From Nectonema munidae (taxonomy: Eukaryota > Nematomorpha > Nectonematoida > Nectonematidae), in NCBI GenBank assembly GCA_030549495.1, contig JAUIRK010000889.1, positions 1,518,501 to 1,582,500 of the forward strand: 64,000 nucleotides of DNA, given 5' to 3'. The position numbers and the translations under genes are program-made. Of this stretch, positions 1-13,200 are shown piece after piece (position 1 is the first letter of the stretch; each line of letters opens with the position of its first letter). Under the pieces are notes generated by a model that saw only the letters and a program-made list of their open reading frames with translations, was not told the DNA's origin and searched no databases.

Positions 1-1080
1 TTTAATACAAAACTTCTATTTTATTCTTTTTCAACTAAATTTTAGAAAAAAATTATAGTAAATTTTTATGAGATATTTTCAGAAGTTTTGTAATTCGATT
101 TAGAAGTGTAATACCAAACTAATTAATGTCGTTTACTTAAGACTACTTCCATTGATGTCGTTTCAACTGCTTCCATTTGGGAACATTCGTTTTAAATGGG
201 TTAAGAAGCTGTTGGAGTCGAAGTGGAGAAATTTATGCCAACTCCGATATAATCTATAAAATTTCTATAATTTTCTAGTATATTATCTTTTTTTTTTAAT
301 CTTTAAAATATTGTATACAATAATAAATTTAATAAAAATGGTTACAAGCTGTAGTTCCACACAACGTAAAGGTAGCATTATCTTTTTCACAAGTTGGCTT
401 AAAAAAACTATAATACAAACCAAGTTTTATTAGAAATCAAGTCAGCTTAGGAATAGCATAATTAACAAGAGATGGAATCAAACATTTCAATTAAAAACTG
501 GACATCGTATGCTGTCCATTTTTGGATCGTTGTTATTAAAAGGGGTATCAAATTACTTGATATCTTCTCTTTCTAAGATGCGGACATTTATAACGAAAAC
601 CACAAATTACTTAATGTCGCCTGTTTTTTTTGGATCAAATGCGTTTTTAAACAAGTTAAAAAAATTAAATCAAATATCATTATCCTTATTCGTTTACCCG
701 TTGACGTTGAAACAGATTGCCCTCTCCTTATTTTATTTCGCTTTGCTTTAAAGAAACTTAGAAAAATCATCGCAATTTTAGATTAAACCTTTATTGCTTT
801 AGCTTTGCTCTAAAAAGTAGTACAATTTCACTAGCTTACTCCGCTATCATTGGGGCTTAAGAGGTGTCGGATTAACCGTTTTGTCTGATTAGCCGTGTAT
901 ATGAGCATATCTTGAATTAAATTTTTTTAATATAAACTTTTATTATTCAAAAATTAATATAAATATAAAATATCGAATGAAGAGGACACTTTTTTTAATA
1001 TGAAAACAAGCAGTTTTGGGGTATAAACCCCTTTTGGGAAGAGCCTTTGAAAACAGTATTGGTAAGAGAACAGACTTCTA
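1..1080. other. AT-rich intergenic, nothing recognised
   Basis: No convincing exon, RNA gene or mobile-element end is seen. Short open frames exist on both strands but have the low-complexity composition of AT-rich spacer and match no family I know. Confidence 0.5.
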
Positions 1081-1388
1081 CAGTCAAACCTGTTTAAGAC
1101 AGTCGCCCTTGGGACTAGTCAAAAGCGGCTGTTTTACACAGGTGGCGGTTTTATCAAGGTTCACCTTCAGTATCTGAAAAATTTATCATAGAAAATTAAC
1201 ACAATTTCAAAAAAATTTATCAATAAAAACATTTATTAGAATATAACATGAAAAACGCATAAAAACATTTAATTCATTATGTATAAAAAAAAATCACTTT
1301 CTTTTAAAAAAGTTCGTGATGGTTGTTTGGTTTGTATATTTTTTCATTCTTATGTTAATGGTAATATCTTGCATGTCGAAACAATGTT

Positions 1389-2827
1389 TTAGCATGTCAT
1401 TGTTTCCTGTTTGCAAGCAAATTGCTTACATATTTCTATGCAGTCTTGGACGTGTGTTAAAGAAGGTGGCTTGAACGATTCTTCAACTGGCTCTTTACCA
1501 TCTTCATAATCATCACCACCTGAGTCCTTTTCGTTATCATGAAGAATATCTGAAGCGGAGCGATCCCAGTCATATATCATAATTTGAGGTAGGAAGGTCA
1601 TTATCAATGTGGTTAAGATTGTTGAATTGTAATCCAAATAATTCTTTGGAAAGACATAAAACTGATGAAGAAATATCATTGGTTTCTTCAAAAACATCAA
1701 CGTCAATCTCCGTGCTTTCCATATCTGATGTGTTTACATTCGTGAAAACCTCTGCAGTAAATCCAGCTCGAGCAAAACACTTATGAATAATGGAAGATGT
1801 CACTTCATTCCAAGCTTTATGGACCCAGTTGATAGCATCCAAAAGAGAAATTTTTCGGAGAATTTTCGGACCAGTGATGGACTCATCATTCGCAATGTTG
1901 TCACAAACTGTAGCTGTCTGTCTCTGTATTTTAGCTTCATGGCCTGTATGATGCCTTGATCCATGGGCTGAATAACTAATGTTGTGTTTGGTGGCATAAA
2001 AACTAATTTACCACTTGTAAGTGTCACATGAGGGTGCGTAGGAGAATTGTCCAACAATAACAAGACTTCTCGTTTTTGATTTTTCATTTGACAATCAAAC
2101 CTTTTTACCCAATTATCAAAGATTTCACCTGTCATCCACGACTTTTTGTTTGACTTATATTTAACAGGAAGTGAATGTTTATCAATGTTTTTAAAACAAC
2201 GAGGATTTTCCGATCACAAATAAAGGAATTTCTCTCCAGTCATTGAAGCAGATAAAGCAACGGTAATGCGGTCTTTAGACTGTTTACCGCCATGTGTGTT
2301 ATGCCCTTTAACATGAAATGATTTGTTTCGCTGATTGTTTCTGTAGAACAAGCCGGTTTCATCCATGTTAAAAATGTTTTTTGCCTCATACCCAGCACAA
2401 ATGGTAGAAAGCTTTTGTTTCCAATTACAAACAACACTTTTGTCTACATCACCACTTTCCCCAGACACAGATCGAAACACAATATTATGACGCTTAACAA
2501 ACTGACTTGTACTCACATAGTTGTAGACTGTTGAAACCATTTCCTACTTAGTTCATTAACTTTTTCATTTTCTGTTTTTCGCATTTTACGTTTACGATCG
2601 TTTGGAGCATTGTTTTGAAAATCATGCAAAATTTCGGCTTTTCGCTTCATAATATTTTGAACTTGATCTTTGCTGACGCTGAATGCGCCAGCCACTTTAC
2701 GTGAACTTTCAATTTTTTCGTACATTTCAATCACCTTAACTTTATCTACAAGGGACACAGTTTTTTTTATTTCCTTTAGACATTTTGATAGAAAACAATT
2801 ATTATGTGTTAGCTCTAAATAAAGCAA
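1389..2827 (-). pseudogene. pogo/Tigger transposase pseudogene (CENP-B/jerky-like)
   Basis: Minus-strand pieces in several frames give an ordered pogo transposase. At 2513-2827 is the N-terminal CENP-B type helix-turn-helix (SLVDKVKVIEMYEK, then SSRKVAGAFSVSKDQVQNI). At 2214-2540 is the region with NIFNMDETGLFYR, holding the first catalytic Asp. At 1800-2135 are LLLLDNSPTHP and VIQPMDQGIIQAMK, holding the second and third acidic positions. An acidic C-terminal tail follows at 1389-1842. At least four frame changes separate the pieces, so the gene is dead. Domain order and motif spacing agree with Tigger family proteins of about 500-600 residues. The family call is firm; activity is excluded. 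Confidence 0.85.
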
Positions 2828-3013
2828 AAATATGTGATGAAGAAACTTTCATTCTAAGTAAAACAGTTGCCACGTAAATACGTATACATCATTAATTACA
2901 ATTATCAATGCTGCATGAATGACATAAGGCATATGCGTGTTAGTCGTATACATGAAATCTTATTTTATCTACCACTCTGCATAACTTGATACACATCGAA
3001 GATTACCGTTCAT

Positions 3014-3145
3014 CGTTCCCTTTGAGGACCAACATTTTGAAGAGGAGATTCTTCTGCTTTCTTTTTCAATGGAATTTTATATATTCAAAGCAGGCGATTT
3101 TCATTTCTTGGGTCACTGGTGTCCCACTGGTCCTCAAAGGGTTAA
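3014..3145. mobile_element. TTAA-type miniature element, subfamily A (inside Tigger)
   Basis: Ends are CCCTTTGAGGACCA at 3018 and its inverse TGGTCCTCAAAGGG ending at 3141, followed by TTAA (3142-3145); the left TTAA has decayed. The 16 bp before the right TTAA are preceded by GGGTCACTGGTGTCCC, a 16-bp inverted repeat with one mismatch. The interior carries TTCTGCTTTC and AAAGCAGGCGATTTTC, the motif shared by the whole superfamily. Two related copies are at 25849 and 50385. Confidence 0.8.
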
Positions 3146-3518
3146 AAGTGATCAAGATGTACGCGGGCCAGGCATATGATAAATTACATGTCAAGTTTAG
3201 TCGTAATTCACGTAACATCATTAGAAAGTTTCTTTTTGTCATCTCAATAGTCAACTGATGCAAGATTTCATTTTCTAGTAATGTAGATAATAAATAAGGA
3301 GGGCTAACAAAATAATATACTACTCTAGTATGGTGCGTGGCGTTCTTGTGCAAGTTTTTATTAAGATTCGGACTGCAATGTAGTGGCGCATGGCGCCGTT
3401 ACAGAGGTGGTGGTCTTTTACAGGGTATTTTTAATGTAAATTTGATCGGGACAGTAAGAAAGTGGCGCTCTTAAAGAAGTGGCGGTCTTATAGAGGTGGC
3501 GTTTAGAGCAGGTTTGAC

Positions 3519-4136
3519 TAGTTGATGACTGTGAAACGGGAAATTTAGCGATGGGAGAAGCGAAACATAGTTACATGTATAAATATAATATAGGGTATCA
3601 TAACGTAGCTGGGACATAGTGTAGATTTACTAGAATAATATATACATGGGAAACACTCCTAAATGCACACGACATATATATACAAAATATTGTATGTAAA
3701 GTATATAACAGCATTTCTCTCTCCTTTTACGAGATGCAGCTAACACAATAATAGTCTTATTCGTACTCCGGGATACTATTCGGAAGTACTAAATATATAT
3801 ACACTATATATATATCGATATGATTATGGTTGTTTTCATATTAAAAATGAAGTCTCCTCTTGTTTCTAATTTTTCAATTTTAATTCAATGGGAATTACCG
3901 TCAAACAAATCATTTCTAAATTTTCATTCCCGAAAAAAATGTCAACAAAAAGATTTCTTTTGATTAAACATTTCATTCAAGGTTTTAATCCCTAAACACA
4001 TTTAAACATGCTCTTAGACCATTTTGCTTCAATCCTCTGTGAAATATTTATTTTGACTTTTCATAAAGGTCAAACTTTTTTCACTCACCCAATTATATCA
4101 AAAACATTTGTTTCACCCTCAACTATTTTTCTCAAG
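3519..4136. other. spacer, nothing firm
   Basis: AT-rich DNA between the Tigger element and the first recognised exon of the KIAA0319-like gene. A 38-codon open frame starts with ATG at 3847 but shows no MANSC-type cysteines, so I do not call it as the missing 5' exon. Confidence 0.4.
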
Positions 4137-4234
4137 CTCTTCAAGATAATCTTAACGCCTCTTTGAAAAAAGTGAAGGATTCAACACTCGATAAAAAGTT
4201 TATTTTGGTGTGCAGTGAGAATAAAGTTGTCGAG
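4137..4234 (+). CDS. KIAA0319-like gene, first recognised exon
   Basis: Reads DNLNASLKKVKDSTLDKKF then ILVCSENKVVE, ending GAG|GTAAAC in phase 0. Joined to the next exon it gives ENKVVE-LPINHT, equivalent to the VSAGDN..ITLPDNEVEL strand that opens the first PKD domain in human KIAA0319. The acceptor is probably TTTTTCTCAAG (ending 4136), with CTTCAAG (ending 4145) as the alternative; both keep phase 1. Confidence 0.6.
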
Positions 4235-7200
4235 GTAAACACATTTTGCTTACTTCTTTTTTTTATGGTATTTTACAATGCCATGTCAACGGTTAACATT
4301 TTTGTCCTATATGAAGATATGCCATTTAATTTATAACTGTTCAATAATTCAAAAGAGTGACAAAATATACAAAAATTCAAAAGTGACAAAATATACAAAA
4401 ATTCAAAAGAGTGACAAAATATACAAAAATTCAAAACTGACAAAATATACAAAAATTCAAAAGAGTGACAAAATATACAAAAATTCAAAAGAGTGACAAA
4501 ATATACAAAAATTCAAAAGTTTTACCTACCTACCTTTCCTTACATAAAAAAAACTCTTTTGATTTGTCGCTCTTTTAATCGCTATTTTAAGAGTGACAAA
4601 TTATGTCACTCTTTCGATTTGTCACTATTTTAATCTCTATTTTAAGAGTGACAAATTATGTCACTGTTTTGATTTGTCATCCTAATGAACATCTCCCGTT
4701 CAATACACATAAACTGCTAAATTAATCTAATAATCTAAATAGAAATCTCAAAATGTTTGCTTTATACAAATACGATTATGTCACATCCTTGAAATTATGG
4801 GGGGGGGGGGGGGGGGGGGGTTCAAGCGTCTTCCAAAAAAGACAACAAATTTTTCGGAATTCCTACTCCTCTCTTGTCTATTCTATTTCATTCTTAATTA
4901 AGCTTAATGTAAACTTTAACCCCCGCCCTATTAAGCTTAACGTCAACAATGAATGAGGAATTATAAATAACAACATGCATAACCAAACTTTCTCCCTTCA
5001 AATAGATGCGCACTATTTCCAAATTATGTGCAGAAAAGGGGTAAAGATATCAATTAACAATAAAAAAAAATTGAAAATTTTATTGAATGAAAAAAATCTT
5101 TCGTTAATTTTCAGTTGTTCCATTTCTTCTTTCTAAAAAATGAAAATCTTTTATTGAGAAAAATAAATTAAAAAAAACACATCCCAATTACATAACTTTT
5201 CTGAGGTAATTTCTATCAAAAAATGAAAAAACAGAACCAAAGCTAGAAAAGTTGGTATTAGAATTTTTGTGTATAAGAATAAGTGTAAGTCAGTTAGACT
5301 CAAAAAAGGGTATAAAATAAAGATAAAATTGTGCAACCAAAAACCAAACAATAAATTAAGATTGCATTACTTCATTTTTCTCAAGTTTAAAAGTTAAATT
5401 GGTGCAAGCAAACAACAAGTAGTCAAACTATAATTTTGCCCGAGTCAGCTTCCAAAAATAAAGTTAAAAAATATTAAAATGTAATAATAAATTTTTTATG
5501 AAGCAAAATAAAATACTTAAATGATACAAACAGAAAATAGTCAAACGATAAATTCAGACTTGGACGTTCTGATTGAGGATCTATAAAAAGTAAAACAACA
5601 ACGTTTAACCTTTTGCGATGATTTGCCTTTTATAATAACTTTTAAGCAAAAAAAAGTCTATCACAAAAAGTTATAGAGCTTCAACAAAATAGATCAAGTA
5701 CATTTTTTACAACTAAAACATTTTGTTTTGATATTATATTTTTATTATAATAATCAACAAATTTTAATGATTTAATTAATTATGTACAGTGTTACTCACA
5801 AAATTTAACAATCGAACATTATTAAAAAAATAGGGTATTTTTGCCTTTTAAACGGAATAGCTAGTCAAAATATTCATTCCCAAATATCTATTGTTGAAAG
5901 AAATTTCTTGATTGAAAAAATTAAGCTTTTCAAATGTTACAAAATGTAACAAATGTACTGATAAAGATTAAAAGTGATCTTTGTTGAAAAATTTTTAACG
6001 CGAGTAGTCTTACAATATTCATTCATATAAAATTGTAACGCTTGATAACTTTACTTTTCTCTCATTTAAAAACATAAACAAATTTTGATTTTTGCAAAAT
6101 GTTTGGTGTATTAAGTTATGTTAAAAGTAAAAATTCGAAAACAAAATATGAAACCAAAAATCTGTGATTAATTTGAATAGCTGAAATTTGGTGTCATTAA
6201 AAAATGTTCTGAAAATATTGAACTTATATTTCGCTAAAAACTAGTTTCTAATGAAATAAAATAAAATTATTTTTAATTTAACTCTAAGTTCAAATTAGAG
6301 AGAAGAGATCTGAATGAGATAGGAGAGCTTGAACGAGAGTAGTGAGCTTGAGTGAAAGGAGAGAGCTTGAGTGAAAGGAGAGAGCTTGAGTGATTGAGTT
6401 TTTGCAGAGAAAGCGGAAGAAAAAAACAGAGAAGGAGACAGAAAGAGACATTCCCTCTTTTATTCTCTTATCTTACATTATCATGTATGCGAATGATCAT
6501 TACATCCTATAATGCTATCATCATACATGTTTTATAAACAAGCAACAACTCTTACTTATAGAAAATTATTGGGGGCGAAGTTCATTTTCGCCCCCCCCCC
6601 CTGAAAACTGAAAATTGTCAATTCTACTTTTAGCTGCCCATCAACCACACAATCATACGAACAAAGATCGCTCCTGGTGATTTGGTTGAGAAGCATCACT
6701 TAAATTTCACCTACAGATGGAAACTAAACTTCACTCCTGGCGAAAATTTATCCCACCCTGAAAGTATTTCAAAGACGATTCCTCTCCAAGAACACTCGCC
6801 AGAGCTGCGTCTCGCCAACTTGACAGCTGGATCCTACGTTTTCGAAGTGTTGTCGTTTTTACGTGAAAATCCCAGTTCAAATTCTTCTTGCAAAATCAAC
6901 GTTACGGGTAAAGGATTTTACTTGATTTTAAAGTTTTCAAACGAATGACACATGAATTCTTTTCTTTTTTTTTTTATGTCTAAAGCATTCTGACTTACTT
7001 TTGCGTTGATCTAAAATGTTTTCTACACAGATAATTTTAAATGTTTTCTTTGCACTAATTTTGTGCACCTGCCTACAATCAGAGATGTCGACTGAGTCAG
7101 GTAAAAATTGACTTGAAGCTGATTCAAATTTTGGCGGCAAAATTTCTTGATGACTCTGACTGAAAATATGTTTAGTGCAAATTTATTAAACATAAATGAT

Positions 7201-10200
7201 TGCATGCAACATTCTTTTTCACCCCCTCTTATGTATTTATTAAAATATGTTGTTAATGGGGGTGGGGGGGACTAGGAGGAAACTGGGGTTATTAATCTGG
7301 GAGAAAAAAAATACTTTATAATATGGGGGGGTTTTATCTTCTTTTCCCCCTTTCATAATCAGGCGATATCAAGCATAAAGCAGAAGATTTGTATTAAAGA
7401 GCATTGATAAAAGCAGACGATTTTATTTTTGTAAAGTCGACATATGTCGATTGTGGTCGATAGCCGGTTAATCAAGTTAGCTATGATTTAAAACAAAACG
7501 GGTTCTCTTGCGGGGCTCATTCGGAAATGTGAGTGTTTTCACCGCTTTGCTTTGGGTGTGACGAGAATCAGAAGCAACCATGGTCTGGGTCTCGCAATGG
7601 CGAGTTCTTTGAAAAGGAGTGTAAATTCAAGTTGTTTACATTCGGTAAATCTAATTCGTGGTATCCGAGCATTCGCTCCAAGCGATTTCACAGTAACGCT
7701 ATTAGATAGAAGATCACTGGAATTAATTTGCGTCATTACTCCATCCTACTTAAATAAAGTTGGAGCTTTATTTCCAAGTCGAAGAATAAAGTTTTTAATA
7801 ATTCAAAAAAAAACTCTCTGGGGGGTGAGAAGAAAAGAGGGGAAGGGGGGATTTTATCGAGAATAAATTAAATTTCTAGGCAGAAAAAAAGCAAGACAGT
7901 CATGAATGTTATGCATTTTTGAATAAACAAAGAATAAAATATTATTTTATTTAAAGATAAATCTTCATATATTATTGCTCATCATCAGAAATACATAACT
8001 TGATTTGCTATTTTTATTAAACTTGTCTGGGGGTCGAGGGGAAAACAACTCATCTATGAAGGGGTCGTGGGTTAAAAAATTTGACGACCCCTGCCTATGC
8101 CTTCGTCATGTATAAAAATCAGTATCATTAAAGAAGCTTTCATAGTATTTATCAAAATTAATATTCTTTCCATCACAATCACAAATACCCGTTTCCTCAT
8201 ATGGTGCTACGACATTTCATCACACGACATTTCATCACACGATACTTCATCACGCGACATTTCATCACACAACACTTCATCACGCGACATTTCATCACAC
8301 ACAACTCCATTTCATTACAACAACGCTTCATCATACAACATTTCATGACATAAAACTGTGAATTTTATAAAAAAAAAAACTAGCGATGTATCTATATATT
8401 GTTTTCAGCTATTTTTAAAGAAACGGTATTGAATCATTTTTTCAAATAAACAAAAAATATTTTTAATAAAAGTCAAACTTTGAAAAATTTCTTTCAAATT
8501 TTAATGAATAAATATAATATATATAACAGTATTTTTCATTAAAAATAAAAATTCTATTTTTGTATTAACTTAAAAAATATTAATTAATTTATTTGAATCT
8601 AAAACAATATTTTTCTCTAAAATTTATATTAAATAAACAAAATGTTATCTAATTTGTTTTTTAATAAACAAAATGTTAATTTAGTTTTGTCAAATGCTTT
8701 GACAAAACTGAAGTTGTTTGTAATATTTGGAATCGGTAGATCCCTAAAAAAACCTTACTCCAGTAATGAAAAATGATGAAAAACACATGAACTCTTTCTC
8801 ATGAACGCAATTTCAAAATCTGGGAGAATTTGTTCAGGATTTGCACCAGGAACAATTTCCTTTATTGCGTTCATCAACCTCCTATAAGTATTTCTAGTTT
8901 TGTTCTTTAAAAGAGCATACATTCCAGGTGGATTGCGCCCTTCTCCAAATTGAAAATGAAGAGTGTATAATTGATAAAATAAGGAAGGTACGACCTTGAA
9001 TGTTCCATCAGCAATCCAAAATTTGGCACGAGACAAACAAGATACAACTTTTCCTTTAGAAGTTGTTCCAAAATTACAGAAATATTCAATTGTATTGTTT
9101 TCCATTATAATTATTTTTCAAGTGCAAAAACTTTATGATTTAAGCAACAGAGAATAAACAGAAAGGAAAAAGAAAATAAATGTAAAGTTATTTTCAAAAA
9201 GAAATAAACTAACAAGGAAGTGTTGGTGAACAGAAGGGGCATAAAAATTTAAGAAGATTACCTACATTATACCCAGGTAAAGCCCATCATACCCAGGTAA
9301 AAAAGTATTAGTATATGCTCTAATACTTCCTATATGGATTAATATTGTATAATAAACTTTTAATCCTTTACAACAAACAACCCATGCATATGATGAAATG
9401 TCGTGTGATGAAGTGTCGTTATGATGAAATGTCGTGTGATGAAGTGTCGTTATGATGAAATGTCGTGTGATGAACTGTCGTGTGATGAAGTGTCGTGTGA
9501 TGAAATGTCATAAGACCCCTCATATAACATGGCCGGATTTCCTAGGTATAAATAACACTCTTGAGATCTTTTATATAGATGCTTTGTAGTCATGATAATT
9601 TTTTGGATAATCTCAAATTTTTCTTGCTCAAATTTTGAAGTAAGATTTAAAATTAACCCGTTATCGACCAAAATAATCAGACGATATCTAATGTAAAGCA
9701 GAAGATTTGTATTAAAGAGCATTTATAAAAGCAGACGATTAATATTTTTGTAAAGTCGACATATGTCGACTGTGATCGATAACCGGTTAATTGCGAACCG
9801 TTCGCATTTATAAAAATGTGGTTGTTTAAAACATCGATCTTAACCACGTTACAATGTCTATAGGTTAACCTTGTGTTATATTGTTTTCAAAGTGCTTTTA
9901 TATATTCTAAAAGTTCTTAAACTTGTTTTTTTATATTTAGTATGCAAAAATGTTAACTCTATTTTATTTAGTCTATTTAAAACAATTTTTTATTTTCAAT
10001 AATACATATCAATAATATTTTCAAGCTTTGTACACATATTTAGTGTGCACAGTCAACTCTTTTCAGGTTGTACAAGTCAATTGCTCAAATTCAAATAATC
10101 TTATCTTTTTTCGCCGATTTAGAAAAAAATAAGTTCTTAAGATAAAAAAAATTTTCTTTGAAATCCTTAACTCGCATTCAAGATGCCAAAGTGAAGGCTA

Positions 10201-13200
10201 ATATAATGCAGTCCAATTATATTTCTTGGTGTTTTGTGACAGTCAAAATGCCGGCCAATCATATCCATTACTTTGTGTTTAGTAAGGGGGAGAAACGATG
10301 CGAAAGATTTGCCCACTGTTGTGATAACTCCTGCCAATGCTACGCTTAATCTGCCGCTACAAAGCCTCAACTTTGATGCCTCTCGCAGCTTCGCCGATAA
10401 TAATAATAAGAGTGACCTTGACTTTCACTGGCAAGTCCTTTCCTGTCCTCCAGATTTGGATGTACAGCACTGGAAGTCTTTCCAAAAAAGTCGAAAATCC
10501 GCTATTCTCCATCTTGAAGGCCTTCTTCAAGGAAGTTACACGTTGACCTCTTTTTCTCTAATTCAGTGTTTCCCAACCTTTTCTATCGAGTACCCCTAAA
10601 AGTATTGTTTTGGAACAGTTTTGCCCATTTCTACGATTTTTCTTTATAAAAATACAAACATTAACATTTTTTTAACAGAAATGAATGATGCTGGAGCATT
10701 CTCGGTAGTAATAATAATAATGTGTAAAATAGAAGAAAATAATTTATTATCTGAAAAAAATGTGCTCCAAATTTTCGCATTATTTTCCTTCAACAGTCGG
10801 GAAATTTTACTCTGAGAATAATTAAGATATAAAATAAGAGACACTTATAAGAATATGCACACTCACATGTACAACAAATGCTTATGCGTAGGAGGCGACT
10901 GAAGATAAATGTAATTGCAATTATATGTTAACCCTAAACTCTATATTTAAAGGGGACTATGCTTTTTGGGGTATTGGAAAACACTGATATTTAATCCATC
11001 TCTTGCACTTCACGCTTTAGCGAATATTATAATTTTGCAGGTTTGAATTGGTACTCCAAAAAGAAGAAGGTGGCGAATCACGAGCTTTAGTTCATCTTGT
11101 CGTTTTGAAAGAAAAAAACACGCCTCCTGTATCAAACTCTGGCCCAAACATCACCTTGATTTGGCCAAATAGAAGCGTTGTGTTGAATGCCAATCAAAGT
11201 TACGATGATGAGCCTGGACTTGAGTTTGAGTGGCTCTATTTGCATCCACAAGATCAAAATTTGTCTCTTGAAATGAAAGGTCTGTTTTAAATGCACACTG
11301 TTTATTTCCTCTGAATTTAAATTCCAAAATTCGAAACTAACTTGAACATGACATTTTTTCTTATTTTTCACACCATCATTTTGATTTTTGTATGTGATTT
11401 CACAGTTTCTTATTATAACATTGCGTTTGCAGAACAAAATCTTCACACCTGCCTCTGTGTAAAACGACATCCACTTAAAACTACTTCATATGTTTTTGTT
11501 TTATTGACATTTTTGTAGTAGATAAAAACTTAAAGTGCAGATGCTCCAAAAACTCACAGGTTGGGCGCTCTGTCATAGAGCACTCTGTTCTTGACAGGAA
11601 AAAAAGCGTGAGAAAAATCCATATGTACAAATTAATAATAATACAGTAGAACCTACGTTTTACGTACCCTGATTTTACGTTCCCTGGATTTTACGTCCTC
11701 GCCAAATGATCGATAACGTCATCTTTTTGGTCATTATGCATTATTAATAAGTTTTTTCTTTGTGATTTTATGTATTAAAAAGTTTATAAAGGTTAATGAA
11801 TTATTGTCTTTCAGTTTTATTTCAAATTAACCGGCGCCTTTTCCTAGAACACACTAAGTTGAGTATAATTGATAAATAATACACATACACACTGATATTT
11901 TTTATTTAAGACTTTATTATGAAAACAGCTCAACTTCAGGGGTGATCATACAACTTCACTGTAGTAGTCTTCTTTAGCAGCCATAGTCCCTCACGTCGTA
12001 CACGGTGTGACCATGTGTGATCCAGGCTAGGATTTTCGTGTTGTATGTCAATTTAAAGGTCAACCTGGATTTTACGAATCCTACGTTTTACGTCTGCCGT
12101 TCGGTCCCGTGCCGTACGTAAAACGTAGGTTCTTATATCATTTCTAATCTCTTGGTAAAATATAAAACACCAGAAAGCCCTGTTTAAGCGTTTTTGGACA
12201 GAAGAGGGGAGAGTCAAGACACACAAAAATCCTCTTTTTAATCAAAGTATGTAAAGCTTAACTATTATTGTTCTGCGATGATAATGATGGACGATGTAAG
12301 AAATTCTTTTTAGGACCATACTTAACAAAGGGAACAGTTACTTTTTTTTTATTGAGCTCAGGTAGGAAAAACATCGCAAGGAGCTTAAAACAATTGACTG
12401 AATAGATATAATTAATCGTTAAATCCAAATTTGTCAATGTCTGAAATATAGCAAATCTTTTATTTCAAATTCAATTTTAAAACTTTCATAAAGGGTAGCC
12501 TAACATTTGTCTCTGATAAGCTTGCAAACTGAATACGCTAATTAATTTCAATTTTTTTTAATCAAGAATAATCAGTATCGGTTTTTTTGAAAATCGGAAT
12601 CCTCCAAAATGTTTCTCATCCTCCCATCACTAATAAAGATTCAACCCCCACCTGCATATGGTAGATAGATGTGGTGAAGATCCGCATAGTATCCTCATCT
12701 TATATTGAAACTTGATTCGTAAAATTTAAGTAAAAATCTAACAACTATCTAATTAAAGGCAACTTCAATGTTTAGCAACTTCAAAGAGGAATTTAAGATA
12801 ACTTTCCTAAAGAAAAAGTTATTTATAATTTTGGTTTATCCTTCTATAATATAATTTTGACTTGTAAATATTTTTTACTCATTTATTATTTCTAATTTAT
12901 CTTATTTAAAGTTAATAAAATTTGAATTGAATACTTAGCCAAAAAAAACTCAAATTTCACAATTTAAAATCCAGTCTATCTTTTTTAAATTCAAATAACA
13001 TTTTCTAAATAAATGATTTATCTTCTGTTTGAAATTTAAGATGAGCTATGCTTATATTACAAAGATAAATTTATTAACTTGTTTAAAAGCAAAATATCGT
13101 TGAATGATTTAAAAAAGGGAGGGGGGAGGTAAATTAATCTTCTCAAGGGAGGATGAAAATAAAAGTTTGGGGATAACTGAGGTAGCTGTATCGTATTTTA

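Larger units (their letters stand above)
1081..3518 (-). mobile_element. Tigger/pogo-type DNA transposon, degraded
   Basis: A Tc1/mariner-superfamily element of the pogo/Tigger group. The left end reads TA then CAGTCAAACCTG at 1081, and the right end reads CAGGTTTGAC followed by TA at 3519-3520, so the termini are inverted repeats next to the TA expected as target. Subterminal GTGGCGGTT-like repeats occur at both ends, as is usual for Tigger elements. A transposase pseudogene lies inside on the minus strand. A TTAA-type miniature element (3018-3141) has inserted between the transposase start and the right end, so the Tigger copy is older than that insertion. Confidence 0.85.
4235..6633. other. 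intron of the KIAA0319-like gene
   Basis: About 2.4 kb of AT-rich intron. It holds the GTGACA minisatellite (4345-4680), a G run (4799-4820), a GAGTGAAAGGAGAGAGCTT tandem repeat (about 6328-6400) and a GC hairpin near 6570. No further exon is seen. Confidence 0.6.
6908..10282. other. intron of the KIAA0319-like gene with several transposons
   Basis: A 3.4-kb intron holding a TTAA-type fragment (7355-7471), a hAT-like terminal fragment ending TTTGACGACCCCTG near 8093, a MULE-like element (8203-9517) and an intact-ended TTAA element (9653-9790). A GC-richer segment near 7500-7750 is open on both strands but matches nothing I know. Confidence 0.6.

Noticed and set aside
3847-3963. ATG-initiated 38-codon frame as the 5' exon of the KIAA0319-like gene
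   Set aside because: No signal peptide or MANSC cysteines and no donor that keeps phase with the next exon.
7552-7866. Open frames on both strands in a GC-richer segment
   Set aside because: No family recognised, no splice sites at plausible places, and in frame with no neighbouring exon.
8020-8095. TTTGACGACCCCTG as a hAT right end
   Set aside because: No matching left end or duplication was found; mentioned only within the intron description.
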